DNA from: JAFGRU01 sp963665915
Lineage (GTDB): Bacteria; Desulfobacterota; Desulfuromonadia; Desulfuromonadales; JAAYDE01
Length of the DNA: 64,000 nucleotides
NCBI GenBank assembly: GCA_963665915.2
Contig: CAXXSG010000002.1
Location: forward strand, 682,001 to 746,000
Direction of reading: 5' to 3'
Made by a program: the position numbers and the translations under genes. The notes below the pieces were generated by a model. That model made no database searches and had not been told where the DNA came from. It saw only the letters and a program-made list of their open reading frames with translations. Numbering within the stretch: the stretch's first letter is position 1; each line of letters opens with the position of its first letter. Positions 1-7,898 of the stretch are shown here, in pieces.

Positions 1-1641
1 AAAGACCGGGGCACTTTGACCGTCAAGGATAACGGCATCGGTATGACAGCCGATGAAGTACGGCGCTACATCAATCAGGTCGCTTTTTCCTCCGCTGAGG
101 AATTTGTCAAAAAATTCAAGGATATCGAAGACACCAATCAGATAATCGGGCATTTCGGCCTCGGTTTTTATTCGACATTCATGGTTTCGAAAAACGTCGA
201 AATTCGCACACTATCCTACCAGGATGGGGCCAGCGGTGTTCATTGGAGTTGTGACGGCAGCACCTCCTATGAACTGGAAGAGGTTGACAAGAAGGACCGC
301 GGGAGCGAAATTACCCTCCATCTCTCTGACGAGGAAAAAGAGTTTCTGGACCCGGTCAGGATCCGTGAAATTCTTAAAAAATATTGTAACTTTCTCCAGT
401 ATCCGATTCGTCTTGCCGGCGACCAGGTCAACGACAGGAATCCCCTCTGGACGAAAACCCCCAGCGACGTCAGCGAGGAAGACTACAAGACGTTTTACCA
501 GAAGCTCTATCCCTTTGCGGAGGAGCCGCTTTTCTGGATTCACCTCAATATCGATTTTCCATTCAATCTCAAAGGGATCCTTTACTTCCCCAAGCTCAAC
601 ACCGAATTTGATGTTTCCAAATCCCATATCAAGCTTTTCTGCAATCAGGTTTTTGTTACCGACAACTGTCCCGAACTGATTCCCGAATTTCTCACCCCTC
701 TGCAGGGATGCCTGGATGCTCCGGACCTGCCCCTCAATGTATCCCGCAGTTATCTTCAGAACGAGCCTCAGGTGAGAAAAATCCGCGAGGTTATTGCCGG
801 CCGGGTGGCGTCCAAAGTCAACGACCTTGGCAAGGGCGAAAAGGAAGTTTTTGGAAAGATATGGGAGGATATTCACACCTTTGTCAAATACGGCATGATT
901 CGCGACGAGAAATTCCATGATAAAGTCAAAGATCAGATTATTTACCGAATTGCCGGCGGGAAAGAATACACGACGCTGCCTGATTACCTTCAGCGCGCCG
1001 CGGCCAGTCATGAAAACAAGGTTTTTTACTCCAATGATGAGGCGGCACAAACCACCTACCTGAAACTTTTCAAAAAGCAGGAAATGGAGGTTCTCGTTCT
1101 GGATGCCCTTATTGACAGCCATTTCATCCAACATCTCGAGATGAAAAATCCTGATGTCACCTTCAAGCGGGTCGATTCGGAACTTACTGAAAACCTGCTC
1201 GAGGCGGGGGAAGAGAAAAAGATCATCACCGGTCCTGACCAGAAAAGTGATGACGAGAGGGTTGAGGCGATATTCAAGGAAATCCTGGTTGAGAAGAGTC
1301 ATCAGGTCAAGGTTCAGGGTCTGAAGGACGACTCAGTGCCGGCCGTGATTCTCCTCCCTGAGGAGAATCGGCGCATGCAGGAACTGACGCGCATGATGGG
1401 TGCCAAAGAGATGGATCCATTCAAGGAGAGCACTTTCCTGGTCAATTCCGCCAACCCCCTGGTGAAAAATCTGTTGCGCATTGATCAGGCCGGTAAAAAG
1501 GAGGATGCGCGGCTTCTTATCGATCAGATTTACGATCTTGCGTATCTTTCCCACAAAACTTTTGACAAAGAACGGATGGAGGCATTTCTCGAACGCAGCA
1601 ATAAAGTTCTGGAAATGCTTAGCCGTGAGATCAAAGAATAG
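1..1641 (+). CDS. htpG: Chaperone HtpG (Hsp90 family), 5' end missing
   Basis: ATP-dependent cytosolic chaperone. The reading frame is already open at base 1, so roughly the first 80-100 residues lie outside the window; 546 residues are visible. Hsp90 ATPase motifs seen: DNGIGMT at visible residues 10-16 and GHFGLGFYSTF at 50-60, followed by the middle domain and the C-terminal dimerisation domain. The TTG at base 16 lies inside the conserved strand before DNGIGMT and is not the true start. The segment after DNGIGMT reads NQVAFSSAEEF in place of the GTIAKSGT-type loop of E. coli HtpG, so this is a divergent short-type HtpG. A terminator follows 30 bp after the stop. Confidence 0.95.
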   Translation, partial: KDRGTLTVKDNGIGMTADEVRRYINQVAFSSAEEFVKKFKDIEDTNQIIGHFGLGFYSTFMVSKNVEIRTLSYQDGASGVHWSCDGSTSYELEEVDKKDRGSEITLHLSDEEKEFLDPVRIREILKKYCNFLQYPIRLAGDQVNDRNPLWTKTPSDVSEEDYKTFYQKLYPFAEEPLFWIHLNIDFPFNLKGILYFPKLNTEFDVSKSHIKLFCNQVFVTDNCPELIPEFLTPLQGCLDAPDLPLNVSRSYLQNEPQVRKIREVIAGRVASKVNDLGKGEKEVFGKIWEDIHTFVKYGMIRDEKFHDKVKDQIIYRIAGGKEYTTLPDYLQRAAASHENKVFYSNDEAAQTTYLKLFKKQEMEVLVLDALIDSHFIQHLEMKNPDVTFKRVDSELTENLLEAGEEKKIITGPDQKSDDERVEAIFKEILVEKSHQVKVQGLKDDSVPAVILLPEENRRMQELTRMMGAKEMDPFKESTFLVNSANPLVKNLLRIDQAGKKEDARLLIDQIYDLAYLSHKTFDKERMEAFLERSNKVLEMLSREIKE

Positions 1642-1671
1642 ATAAGTTCTGTCACAGCATACTGAGCGTAT

Positions 1672-1704
1672 GGGGGGACGGAAAATTGTTCCCCCTATTT
1701 TTTT
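1672..1704 (+). terminator. Terminator after htpG
   Basis: A G-run of six plus A at 1672-1678 can pair with TTCCCCC at 1689-1695, followed by TATTTTTTT. This fits a Rho-independent terminator for htpG; the stem is short. Confidence 0.7.
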
Positions 1705-1739
1705 GAAGTTTCCTTTGTCGCAATACTTGGGGCTTCCTC

Positions 1740-1768
1740 TTGACGGAGGTCAAAAGCTGCTGTATACA
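1740..1768 (+). promoter_or_regulatory. Sigma-70-type promoter of the HprK-like gene
   Basis: TTGACG (1740-1745), a 17-bp spacer, then TATACA (1763-1768). Both boxes are near consensus at ideal spacing. Predicted start near 1775 would give a 5' UTR of about 95 nt before the ATG at 1870. Confidence 0.6.
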
Positions 1769-1869
1769 GAGATTGATGTGGCCCTAGCGATGGTTTATTG
1801 GGCCGTTGTGGTTTTAACATTTTTGATGGTAATTTTTTGCTTATTACACGTTTTGGAAAGGGTAAGAAA

Positions 1870-3714
1870 ATGGCCGAACATCCTCTCGAGTTTATCGGCA
1901 ACAGTGCCGTTCTTCACTCCGACGGAAGGGTCTGCGAGACCCCCGAGGATTTCATCCGGAGCCCGCATTTTCGACAGGTTCTGGACGCTTATATAGACGG
2001 CCTGTCCCGCCATCATTCCATGCTTCTCGATGTTTTCGGCGAGGAGGCCGAGCACTTCGGGTCGAGAATTAAATCCTTTTTTGAAGGTTTCAGGCCAGGC
2101 GGTGAAACCAGCGCGGTTATCAAGGAAAAAAGGGAGATCCCGGCGGGAGAGCGTGATTTGCTGGTGGACACCCTGGTGCTGCTGTTAAAGCTCAAATCCT
2201 CGGAAGTTCCCGGGGTATTAAAAGAGGCGGAAAAGCTGTTAAAAAACATCGGGCTTTTTATGCAGTTTGTCGACGGTCTTTATGAACACTGGCGTCGACT
2301 GGACAGATTCCTGGTCGTTTGCAATGACCGGCACAATCTGCGCCCCCGGACAGTCATTAAGGAGAACGTCGAAAAACTCAACACGCTGATCATCAATATT
2401 TATCGCGATATTCGGGATAGTCTGATGAAGGACCCTCCGCGAACCTATCGACAGATCCGTGCGGGCGCCGAGATGACGGTTATCACCCAACAGCATCCGG
2501 CTTTCCCGCTTGCCGGGGTTTACTCCAGATTTTCTCTGGTTCCGATGATCCGGCAGTCGATCATCGCTCCGCCCCTGATCCTCAACCCACCCATGAACAA
2601 AAGGACGGGAAGTTTCGAACAAACTTCCAAGAACCCGGCCGGGCTGTTCGATGTCAAGCCGGGAGACTGGCTCTGTTATCCGGCCAAGGTCGGAGAGCTT
2701 GTTATTTACGTCTATTTCCACAAAGTTTTTATCGAATTGGGGCTTTCCCTCTGTAACCTCTTTGATCTTGCATATGACTCAGAGCTGGAGAAAAAACCGG
2801 ATGCGGTGTACTTCTACGGGGTACCGGGAAAATGCCTTGATCAGATTGCCGAATTTCCCACGGTTTTCCATGAGGACGATGATAACGGTATTCTTAGCGC
2901 AGCTGTGCCGGGCCGGGATGAGTTCGGGTATTTCGGTTACCTGAAAAAGATGATGCTGACTCTGCACAACATTATCATGATTAAAAAAGGGCGCCTCCCT
3001 TATCACGGCGCTTTTTTCCGAGTCATCCTGAAGGGCGGAAATGAAGCCAACATCCTTCTTATCGGGGATTCGGGCGCGGGCAAATCCGAAACCCTTGAGG
3101 CGTTTCGCAAGGTCGGGGATGAATACATCCAGGACCTGATCATCATTGCTGACGACATGGGTTCCATAGCTCTTTCCGGCGCAGAAAAACCAAAGGGTTA
3201 TGGCACCGAGATCGGTGCGTTTCTGCGCGTTGATGACCTCGGCCCCGGCTATGCTTTCGGCCAATTGGATGCGGCGATCATAATGAGCGCTGCGCGCACC
3301 AACGCCCGAATCATCATCCCCGTGACACCTTTCGAGAATGTCGTCAAAGGGCAAGCCATTGATTTCGTTCTCTACGCTAACAACTATGAGGAGACAGGGC
3401 CGGAGACACCTATTATAGAGAATTTCAAATCCTGCGAAGAGGCGTTGAACGTTTTCAGGGAAGGGAAGGTGATGAGTAAAGGAACGACCACTTCCACCGG
3501 AATTGTCGGGTCTTATTTTGCCAACATTTTCGGCCCTCCACAGTATAAGGAACTGCACGACGAGATAGCCGAGCGGTATTTTCAGGCCTTTTTCAATAGC
3601 GGTGTTTTTGTCGGGCAGATGCGCACACAGCTAGGTGTCAGCGGGTATGAGATGACTGGGCCGGAGGAGAGTGCCAGAGCTTTGCTTGAGACCATTTTGA
3701 AGAAACCGTCGTAA
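1870..3714 (+). CDS. HPr kinase/PEPCK-like P-loop protein of unknown role
   Basis: 614 aa from ATG 1870, chosen because GGAAAGGG lies just upstream; the frame is open further upstream but without a ribosome site. The C-terminal third carries a Walker A motif GDSGAGKSE (residues 399-407) followed by an acidic IIIADDMG stretch, the layout of the HprK / PEP carboxykinase nucleotide-binding fold. HprK itself is only about 310-350 aa, so the N-terminal 390 residues (mostly helical, no recognised domain) are extra. No HPr or PTS genes are nearby. The gene has its own promoter and terminator and is therefore monocistronic. A decayed copy of its 3' end lies at 6358-6417. Fold assignment is fairly secure; substrate unknown. 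Confidence 0.75.
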   Translation: MAEHPLEFIGNSAVLHSDGRVCETPEDFIRSPHFRQVLDAYIDGLSRHHSMLLDVFGEEAEHFGSRIKSFFEGFRPGGETSAVIKEKREIPAGERDLLVDTLVLLLKLKSSEVPGVLKEAEKLLKNIGLFMQFVDGLYEHWRRLDRFLVVCNDRHNLRPRTVIKENVEKLNTLIINIYRDIRDSLMKDPPRTYRQIRAGAEMTVITQQHPAFPLAGVYSRFSLVPMIRQSIIAPPLILNPPMNKRTGSFEQTSKNPAGLFDVKPGDWLCYPAKVGELVIYVYFHKVFIELGLSLCNLFDLAYDSELEKKPDAVYFYGVPGKCLDQIAEFPTVFHEDDDNGILSAAVPGRDEFGYFGYLKKMMLTLHNIIMIKKGRLPYHGAFFRVILKGGNEANILLIGDSGAGKSETLEAFRKVGDEYIQDLIIIADDMGSIALSGAEKPKGYGTEIGAFLRVDDLGPGYAFGQLDAAIIMSAARTNARIIIPVTPFENVVKGQAIDFVLYANNYEETGPETPIIENFKSCEEALNVFREGKVMSKGTTTSTGIVGSYFANIFGPPQYKELHDEIAERYFQAFFNSGVFVGQMRTQLGVSGYEMTGPEESARALLETILKKPS

Positions 3715-3730
3715 TAAATATTAGCTGTAA

Positions 3731-3768
3731 AAAAAGCGGGACGATGATTAAATCGTCCCGCTTTTTTT
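3731..3768 (+). terminator. Strong terminator after the HprK-like gene
   Basis: Perfect 10-bp stem GCGGGACGAT / ATCGTCCCGC (3736-3745 and 3752-3761) with a 6-nt loop. It is flanked by five A on the left and seven T on the right, so it could act in both directions. Confidence 0.93.
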
Positions 3769-4606
3769 ATCCTATATTTGATGCCTAACCCGCAGTAAGG
3801 AAGGCAACTGGATCCTTTCGCGAACGAAAAATATTGGCAACGATATCAGTTTTACCTTACACTAAGGCATCCTACCTTCTGTTCATGGTATATTTCATAT
3901 CCCGAGCTACAAATACTGCCATCCTTGCTGGCACAAGTGCCGTTCTAAGGTTTTTAAAAAGCTGTGCTACATTATGCTTATCACTGACTGTAGTAGAAGC
4001 AGCGGCAACTTCGGTTTAATCTAGCAGTAGCAAAGCACCAGGTTTCCACCTTTTGTGAGCAATCAAAGCACCAAAAAATTCCCCAATCCTGTCAATACAG
4101 AATTTGCCGGATATGTTTATTTCTAAAAAACCGTCGCAAATTCTGAAAGAGAACCCCGCAATAGGTCTCCTTTTATTTTAAACGGATGTTCTCATTATCC
4201 GATGCTGGAAGATTGGTTCATGCTAAGAATATTGCTGGACATTATTAAGTATAGTTCATAAAATATTGATTTTACGTGACAAAAGGTTCTCCAAGTACCA
4301 ACTTTGCATCGCAACAGAAGAGTATTTTCGGTTGGAGAAGAGGATTCAGCATTTAATCTGCATGACACCGATGATAATATCTTGCATTTTTTGTGATATA
4401 TCATGGGGGGCATGGTCAGTGTTTCAATCGTAAACATCGCCTTGATGGTTCATTGTTTTGGGGAGCACGTCATAAGGATCAAAATGAATAGACTTGACCC
4501 TGATTGCTATTGAAGTCCAAATTTCTGAAGGCGTTCAAATATTAAAACTTGCCCTCAAAAAAAATACTCCATTCGGCTTTCAGAATCGTCAACGGCAGAG
4601 AAAATC
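3769..4606. other. 840-bp gap without an intact gene; decayed DNA
   Basis: No intact gene is convincing. On the minus strand about 3850-4105 there is protein-like sequence interrupted by an in-frame stop (ending LFKNLRTALVPARMAVFVA and then MKYTMNRR); I do not recognise it, and the plus-strand frame 3834-4019 opposite it is probably its shadow. At 4364-4491 there is a transposase-like fragment (listed separately). The gap looks like a graveyard of mobile DNA between the HprK-like gene and the ATP-grasp island. Confidence 0.5.
4364..4491 (+). pseudogene. Fragment resembling an IS200/REP-type (Y1) transposase
   Basis: Two adjacent frames read together give DDNILHFL-stop-YIMGGMVSV and then FNRKHRLDGSLFWGARHKDQ. 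The second stretch resembles the FNRKHxRDGxLFxGRYK region of Y1/RAYT transposases, and the first resembles the helix just before it. One stop (TGA) and one frameshift break it, and the upstream HUH motif is not found. Call based on motif resemblance only. Confidence 0.4.
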
Positions 4607-5440
4607 GTGCAGACGATCCTGATCCTGAAAGGCTTGCACGACCCGCGGCAACTGATCGACGCGATTGCACAGCGCTGGGCAGGAAACGGCTATCGAGTGC
4701 TGACCCATTATGGCTCCGAAAACCTGCCGAAAGCCGACATTGTCCTTCTCCATGTCGACATGACCGAAATCCCACTCTTTTATGCAGAGCGTCTCAAAGC
4801 CTATCCCCTTGTCCTTAACCGTAACGTCCTTGATATCTCAAAATCTGCCTTCAGCGAACTTCTCGTCACCCGGAATGATACTTACGGCGGTCCGGTCATC
4901 GTCAAAACTGACGCCAATTGTGGCGGCAAGCCTGAGACCCGAATCAGGCGCCGTTCGCGTACCTTTCGTTGGCCAAAATTACTCTTTTGCCGGGCCGGGA
5001 GCAACTGGGTAAAAACGGGTCATCTCAACCCGTATGAATATCCGATATACGATAACAAGACCCTGGTGCCCCTCGAAGTCTGGGAAAACCCCAAGTTGAT
5101 CGTGGAGCGGTTCCTCCCCGAGAAAGAAGATGACCTGTATTATATCCGCTACTATATGTTCCTGGGGGACCAGGGTTGGGCCGCCCGGTTCGGCTCAAAA
5201 AATCCGATCGTGAAATTTAGTAGCCGGGTGACGCAGGAGGAGCGCGTGTCGGTTCCAGACGAACTGATCGCCCTTCGGAAGCGGCTCGGCTTCGATTACG
5301 GCCGCTTCGATTATGTCGAACGTGACGGTTTGCCGATCGTCTTCGACATCAACAAGACCGTGGGGGGATACAACAGTTGCGCTGAGTATGCAACAGAACT
5401 CGATATTCTAGCTCAAGGCATCAGCTACTTTGGAAAATAA
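4607..5440 (+). CDS. ATP-grasp family protein, island copy 1
   Basis: 277 aa from a GTG start with a weak upstream GCAGAG. Layout of a small ATP-grasp enzyme: N-terminal alpha/beta domain (1-90), VIVKTDANCGG (97-107) with the probable ATP lysine K100, an LIVERFLPE strand (164-172) with the usual acidic hinge, and a C-terminal metal/phosphate segment GFDYGRFDYV...VFDINKT (228-251). ATP-grasp enzymes join a carboxylate to an amine or thiol through an acyl-phosphate. It is a diverged paralogue of the minus-strand gene at 7855-8739: the KTDxNCGG, YPIY, VW.NP.L.VE.F.PE and FDYG.FD blocks align in order. It lies 11 bp upstream of a methyltransferase and is probably cotranscribed. Substrate unknown. 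Confidence 0.75.
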   Translation: MQTILILKGLHDPRQLIDAIAQRWAGNGYRVLTHYGSENLPKADIVLLHVDMTEIPLFYAERLKAYPLVLNRNVLDISKSAFSELLVTRNDTYGGPVIVKTDANCGGKPETRIRRRSRTFRWPKLLFCRAGSNWVKTGHLNPYEYPIYDNKTLVPLEVWENPKLIVERFLPEKEDDLYYIRYYMFLGDQGWAARFGSKNPIVKFSSRVTQEERVSVPDELIALRKRLGFDYGRFDYVERDGLPIVFDINKTVGGYNSCAEYATELDILAQGISYFGK

Positions 5441-5451
5441 CAGGAGCGAGG

Positions 5452-6333
5452 ATGAATAATATTTCTCAGGAAAAGGCAACATTCTTCCGGGATGTATGGA
5501 GCAGGTTGATGGTTCCAGTGCGTCCGGGTTCCGAAGGTCTTGATCTTTACCGCGAGCAGATCAATCAGCTTGCCCGGAAAAACGTCCTGGTCTTGGGAGC
5601 GACCCCGGAACTGGTCGACATGGCCCTCCGGCTTGGTGCGGAGCGCGTGGTCAGTATAGAGCGTAACCCTGAAATCATGGCGGCGATGAGACAACTCGGA
5701 GAAGAAGATTGGTCAGGTGTTCAGATGGTCGTCGGAGACTGGCTCGAGCAACGCCCCGATTTTCATGCGGCATTTAACTGCATAGTTTGTGACGGCGGCT
5801 TACTGTTTCTGAAGTTTCCCGGGCAGTGGGAGCGATTGTTCGAATTGGTCCACTGCTATCTGGTCCCCAGAGGAGTTTTTGTCGCGAAAGAGTGGGCTGA
5901 ACCTGAGGGCGACAGGGATTACGAAATCGTGAAGTCGGATTTGATTCGAACGTTCGAACAACAGCACTCCATGATGGATGCCGAGCAGATGGCCAAAGCC
6001 TTCAGCGGCCTGGTCTCGGAACTGCGGTTAGCAGCATTTATTGACATGACATGCGAAGACGGCTCCTTCGCACAGGAACCGCTGGTGGCACGCCTTGATG
6101 CTTTGCTCGAAGAACTCGAACAGCGCTTTCCAGACCCCGAGCTGGTCGCGATGACTCATGCTGCGATCAAATACCTTGCCCGTTCGCAACCTGGGATGAC
6201 TGACACGGTCGCCGGTGTTCGCTATAGAGACGCGGAAAAACTCCTCTCCAGACAAGGTTTCCAGTGCCAGGAGCACCCCTTGCCTGACGCTCCGTTGAGG
6301 GGCGGCAATTACATGTTCGTAGCCTGTAAATGA
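5452..6333 (+). CDS. Class I SAM-dependent methyltransferase-like protein
   Basis: 293 aa; ATG preceded by GGAGCGAGG. A Rossmann-type SAM-binding region is visible: VLVLGATPELVDMALRLGA (45-63) as motif I, VVSIERNPE (66-74) ending in the acidic residue that binds the ribose, and FNCIVCDGGLLFL (108-120) as the post-II strand. The C-terminal half is helical with no recognised domain. Motif I is GATPE rather than GxGxG, so activity is likely but not certain. It follows the first ATP-grasp gene by 11 bp and is the last plus-strand gene before the convergent half of the island. What is methylated cannot be read from the sequence. Confidence 0.6.
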   Translation: MNNISQEKATFFRDVWSRLMVPVRPGSEGLDLYREQINQLARKNVLVLGATPELVDMALRLGAERVVSIERNPEIMAAMRQLGEEDWSGVQMVVGDWLEQRPDFHAAFNCIVCDGGLLFLKFPGQWERLFELVHCYLVPRGVFVAKEWAEPEGDRDYEIVKSDLIRTFEQQHSMMDAEQMAKAFSGLVSELRLAAFIDMTCEDGSFAQEPLVARLDALLEELEQRFPDPELVAMTHAAIKYLARSQPGMTDTVAGVRYRDAEKLLSRQGFQCQEHPLPDAPLRGGNYMFVACK

Positions 6334-6357
6334 CGGATCAACAGGAATTCTCGCAGC

Positions 6358-6417
6358 AGCGGTGTTCTTGTCGGGTACCTGCGTACCAAGCTCAGGGTCA
6401 GCGGCCTTTGGGGCTGA
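6358..6417 (+). pseudogene. Remnant copy of the 3' end of the HprK-like gene
   Basis: Bases 6358-6404 match 3598-3644 at 37 of 47 positions without gaps, and in the same reading phase: SGVLVGYLRTKLRVSG here against SGVFVGQMRTQLGVSG in the intact gene (11 of 16 residues identical), followed by a stop at 6415. Similarity upstream is lost within a few codons. It is a fragment of a second HprK-like gene or of a partial duplication, left at the junction of the two convergent halves of the island. Confidence 0.65.
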
Positions 6418-6628
6418 GTTTTTCATATCGTTCCTTAAGGTCTCGATACTGGTCGGTCATGTCGGAATTAGCGAAGTCGGCATAAACTTCCATGACCTTC
6501 TTGCGCACTTTTCCCAACAGGGTTTCCAGGGGAATCCTATCCTTGGCCGTGATTTCCCGCCATTCAATTTGATTCCATTCGGCAAGGGCGTGCCTGGCAT
6601 CATCCATGAAATCGTCCAGGCGTTTCAT
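6398..6628 (-). CDS. Small charged hypothetical protein, 76 aa
   Basis: ATG at 6628 with GAGGG about 8 nt upstream, 22 bp after the stop of the ATP-grasp gene at 6651, so probably the third gene of the minus-strand operon. The frame is open further upstream but that extension lies inside the ATP-grasp gene. The protein is highly charged and predicted helical (MKRLDDFMDDARHAL at the start, DQYRDLKERYEKLSPKGR at the end), no cysteine, two tryptophans in WNQIEW, no signal peptide. Not recognised. Its last codons run antisense over the HprK-like remnant, so the C-terminus may be recently acquired. Position after two ATP-grasp genes makes it a candidate partner or substrate, which is inference. 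Confidence 0.5.
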   Translation of the reverse strand: MKRLDDFMDDARHALAEWNQIEWREITAKDRIPLETLLGKVRKKVMEVYADFANSDMTDQYRDLKERYEKLSPKGR

Positions 6629-6650
6629 AGGCAAACCCTCAGATAAGTTT

Positions 6651-7898
6651 TTAAACAACCTCAAGGCCTGAATTTCCGAGTTCCTTGATGATCTCGGCGA
6701 TTTCTTCGCGTGTATCCCCCATAAGTATTCCACTGACAGATGGATGCTCTTTCGGGGATTCTCCGGCTGTGGGATCACAGCTGACAAGGGGCAGGAAGCT
6801 TCCAGCGGCCATGGCAGTGTAAACAGTATCAAGTACTTTTTTGTAGGAGTCTTTGCAGCCGAAGGACCGCAGACATAAAACTGATCGGCGATGTTTTTTT
6901 CTTATCGAGTCCTCCAGCATCAACGCAGGGGTTGAGCCGTTGAGGCGAAAATTCAGATCGTAAACGATGACGCGGCCATCCTCCAGAATGGCCATATCAA
7001 TCCCGATACATCCGTAATAACCATGTGTGAATCCTTTTCTGACAATTTGAAAACCCGACTCGATGGCCAAAGGCGGTGCTTCACCTTCATCGTCAAGCCA
7101 GTTGCCATGGTAGTTTCCTTGACAGTCGATGATCTGCTCACAGCTGCCTAAGTACGTAATGAGGCCTTCGGCGTTGACAGCGTAATTAAGGCAAAGGTTG
7201 TGTTGCATGGCCAGATATTTTTCTACTATGACATGGTCGCAGCGGGAAAAAAATGTTGATGCATTATCAACATCCGCCCGAGTATTACAAATCATCACGT
7301 CAAAGCCGCCGCCTGTCGATTCATCCGTCACCGCTTTGATAACTACCGGCAATCTCCAGTCCGACACATGGAGGGGCAGATGGCAGACCGAAAACTTTTT
7401 GCGTAAAGGCAACTGTGGGGCGTCGACAAAGTCTTCAAGATGAGCCTTGTTGTTCAGATAGGAAAGAGCGGCCGGGTCCACCCAGCAATTTTCAGCGGGC
7501 AATTCGGAAACAGGATAAACATGTTGCAGGGCAATTTTGCCTTTACTTTGAAGCAAATCGGCCAGTTGGGCCTGATGTTCAGCAGTGTTCCTGAAGCGAT
7601 AAAGTCTTTCGGGAATTGAAAAACCCGCATCGCGTAAAAGCTGAATGTTATTTGGGGACGCTACGCTGGTTGCACATAGCACGGGCAACGCTCCGGCAAC
7701 CGTCAGCATGCCCCCGGACAGCCTTTCCATGGCAACGATATTTAAAGGCAACCAGTTGCAATAAGAAGAACTTGGACGGGGAACCAGGATCAATTCGGGG
7801 CTATAAATGGTATCCAGGGTCAGCGTTGGGCGCAGGGATGACCTTGTCACCGACTCACCTGCCTTCCTCTGGGGCGTTGATTTGTATGCGGAAATCAA
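6651..7898 (-). CDS. ATP-grasp ligase, PGM1/carboxylate-amine ligase-like
   Basis: 415 aa from TTG 7898, which has GGAGG 6 nt upstream; a GTG at 7850, just after the upstream gene's stop and behind AGGTGA, would give 399 aa and is equally plausible. An N-terminal pre-ATP-grasp Rossmann region (about 30-130) is followed by an ATP-grasp core: LPVVIKAVTDESTGGGFDV (183-201) with lysine and glycine-rich loop, HVIVEKYL (222-229), then GCIGIDMAI...VYDLNFRLNGST (296-323) with the metal-binding D/N residues. The LGSCEQI...NYHGNW segment resembles my recollection of peptide ligases related to pheganomycin PGM1; that family link needs a profile search. Overlaps the upstream paralogue by 44 bp (or lies 4 bp after it with the GTG start). 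Confidence 0.7.
   Translation of the reverse strand: MISAYKSTPQRKAGESVTRSSLRPTLTLDTIYSPELILVPRPSSSYCNWLPLNIVAMERLSGGMLTVAGALPVLCATSVASPNNIQLLRDAGFSIPERLYRFRNTAEHQAQLADLLQSKGKIALQHVYPVSELPAENCWVDPAALSYLNNKAHLEDFVDAPQLPLRKKFSVCHLPLHVSDWRLPVVIKAVTDESTGGGFDVMICNTRADVDNASTFFSRCDHVIVEKYLAMQHNLCLNYAVNAEGLITYLGSCEQIIDCQGNYHGNWLDDEGEAPPLAIESGFQIVRKGFTHGYYGCIGIDMAILEDGRVIVYDLNFRLNGSTPALMLEDSIRKKHRRSVLCLRSFGCKDSYKKVLDTVYTAMAAGSFLPLVSCDPTAGESPKEHPSVSGILMGDTREEIAEIIKELGNSGLEVV

Noticed and set aside
211..1302. 363-aa open frame on the minus strand
   Set aside because: Lies entirely antisense to htpG; no ribosome site and no family resemblance. A shadow of codon bias.
2779..3558. 259-aa open frame on the minus strand
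   Set aside because: Antisense to the P-loop region of the HprK-like gene.
6653..6832. 144-aa version of the small minus-strand protein starting at 6832
   Set aside because: The extra 68 residues lie inside the upstream ATP-grasp gene in another frame; GAGGG before ATG 6628 sets the start.
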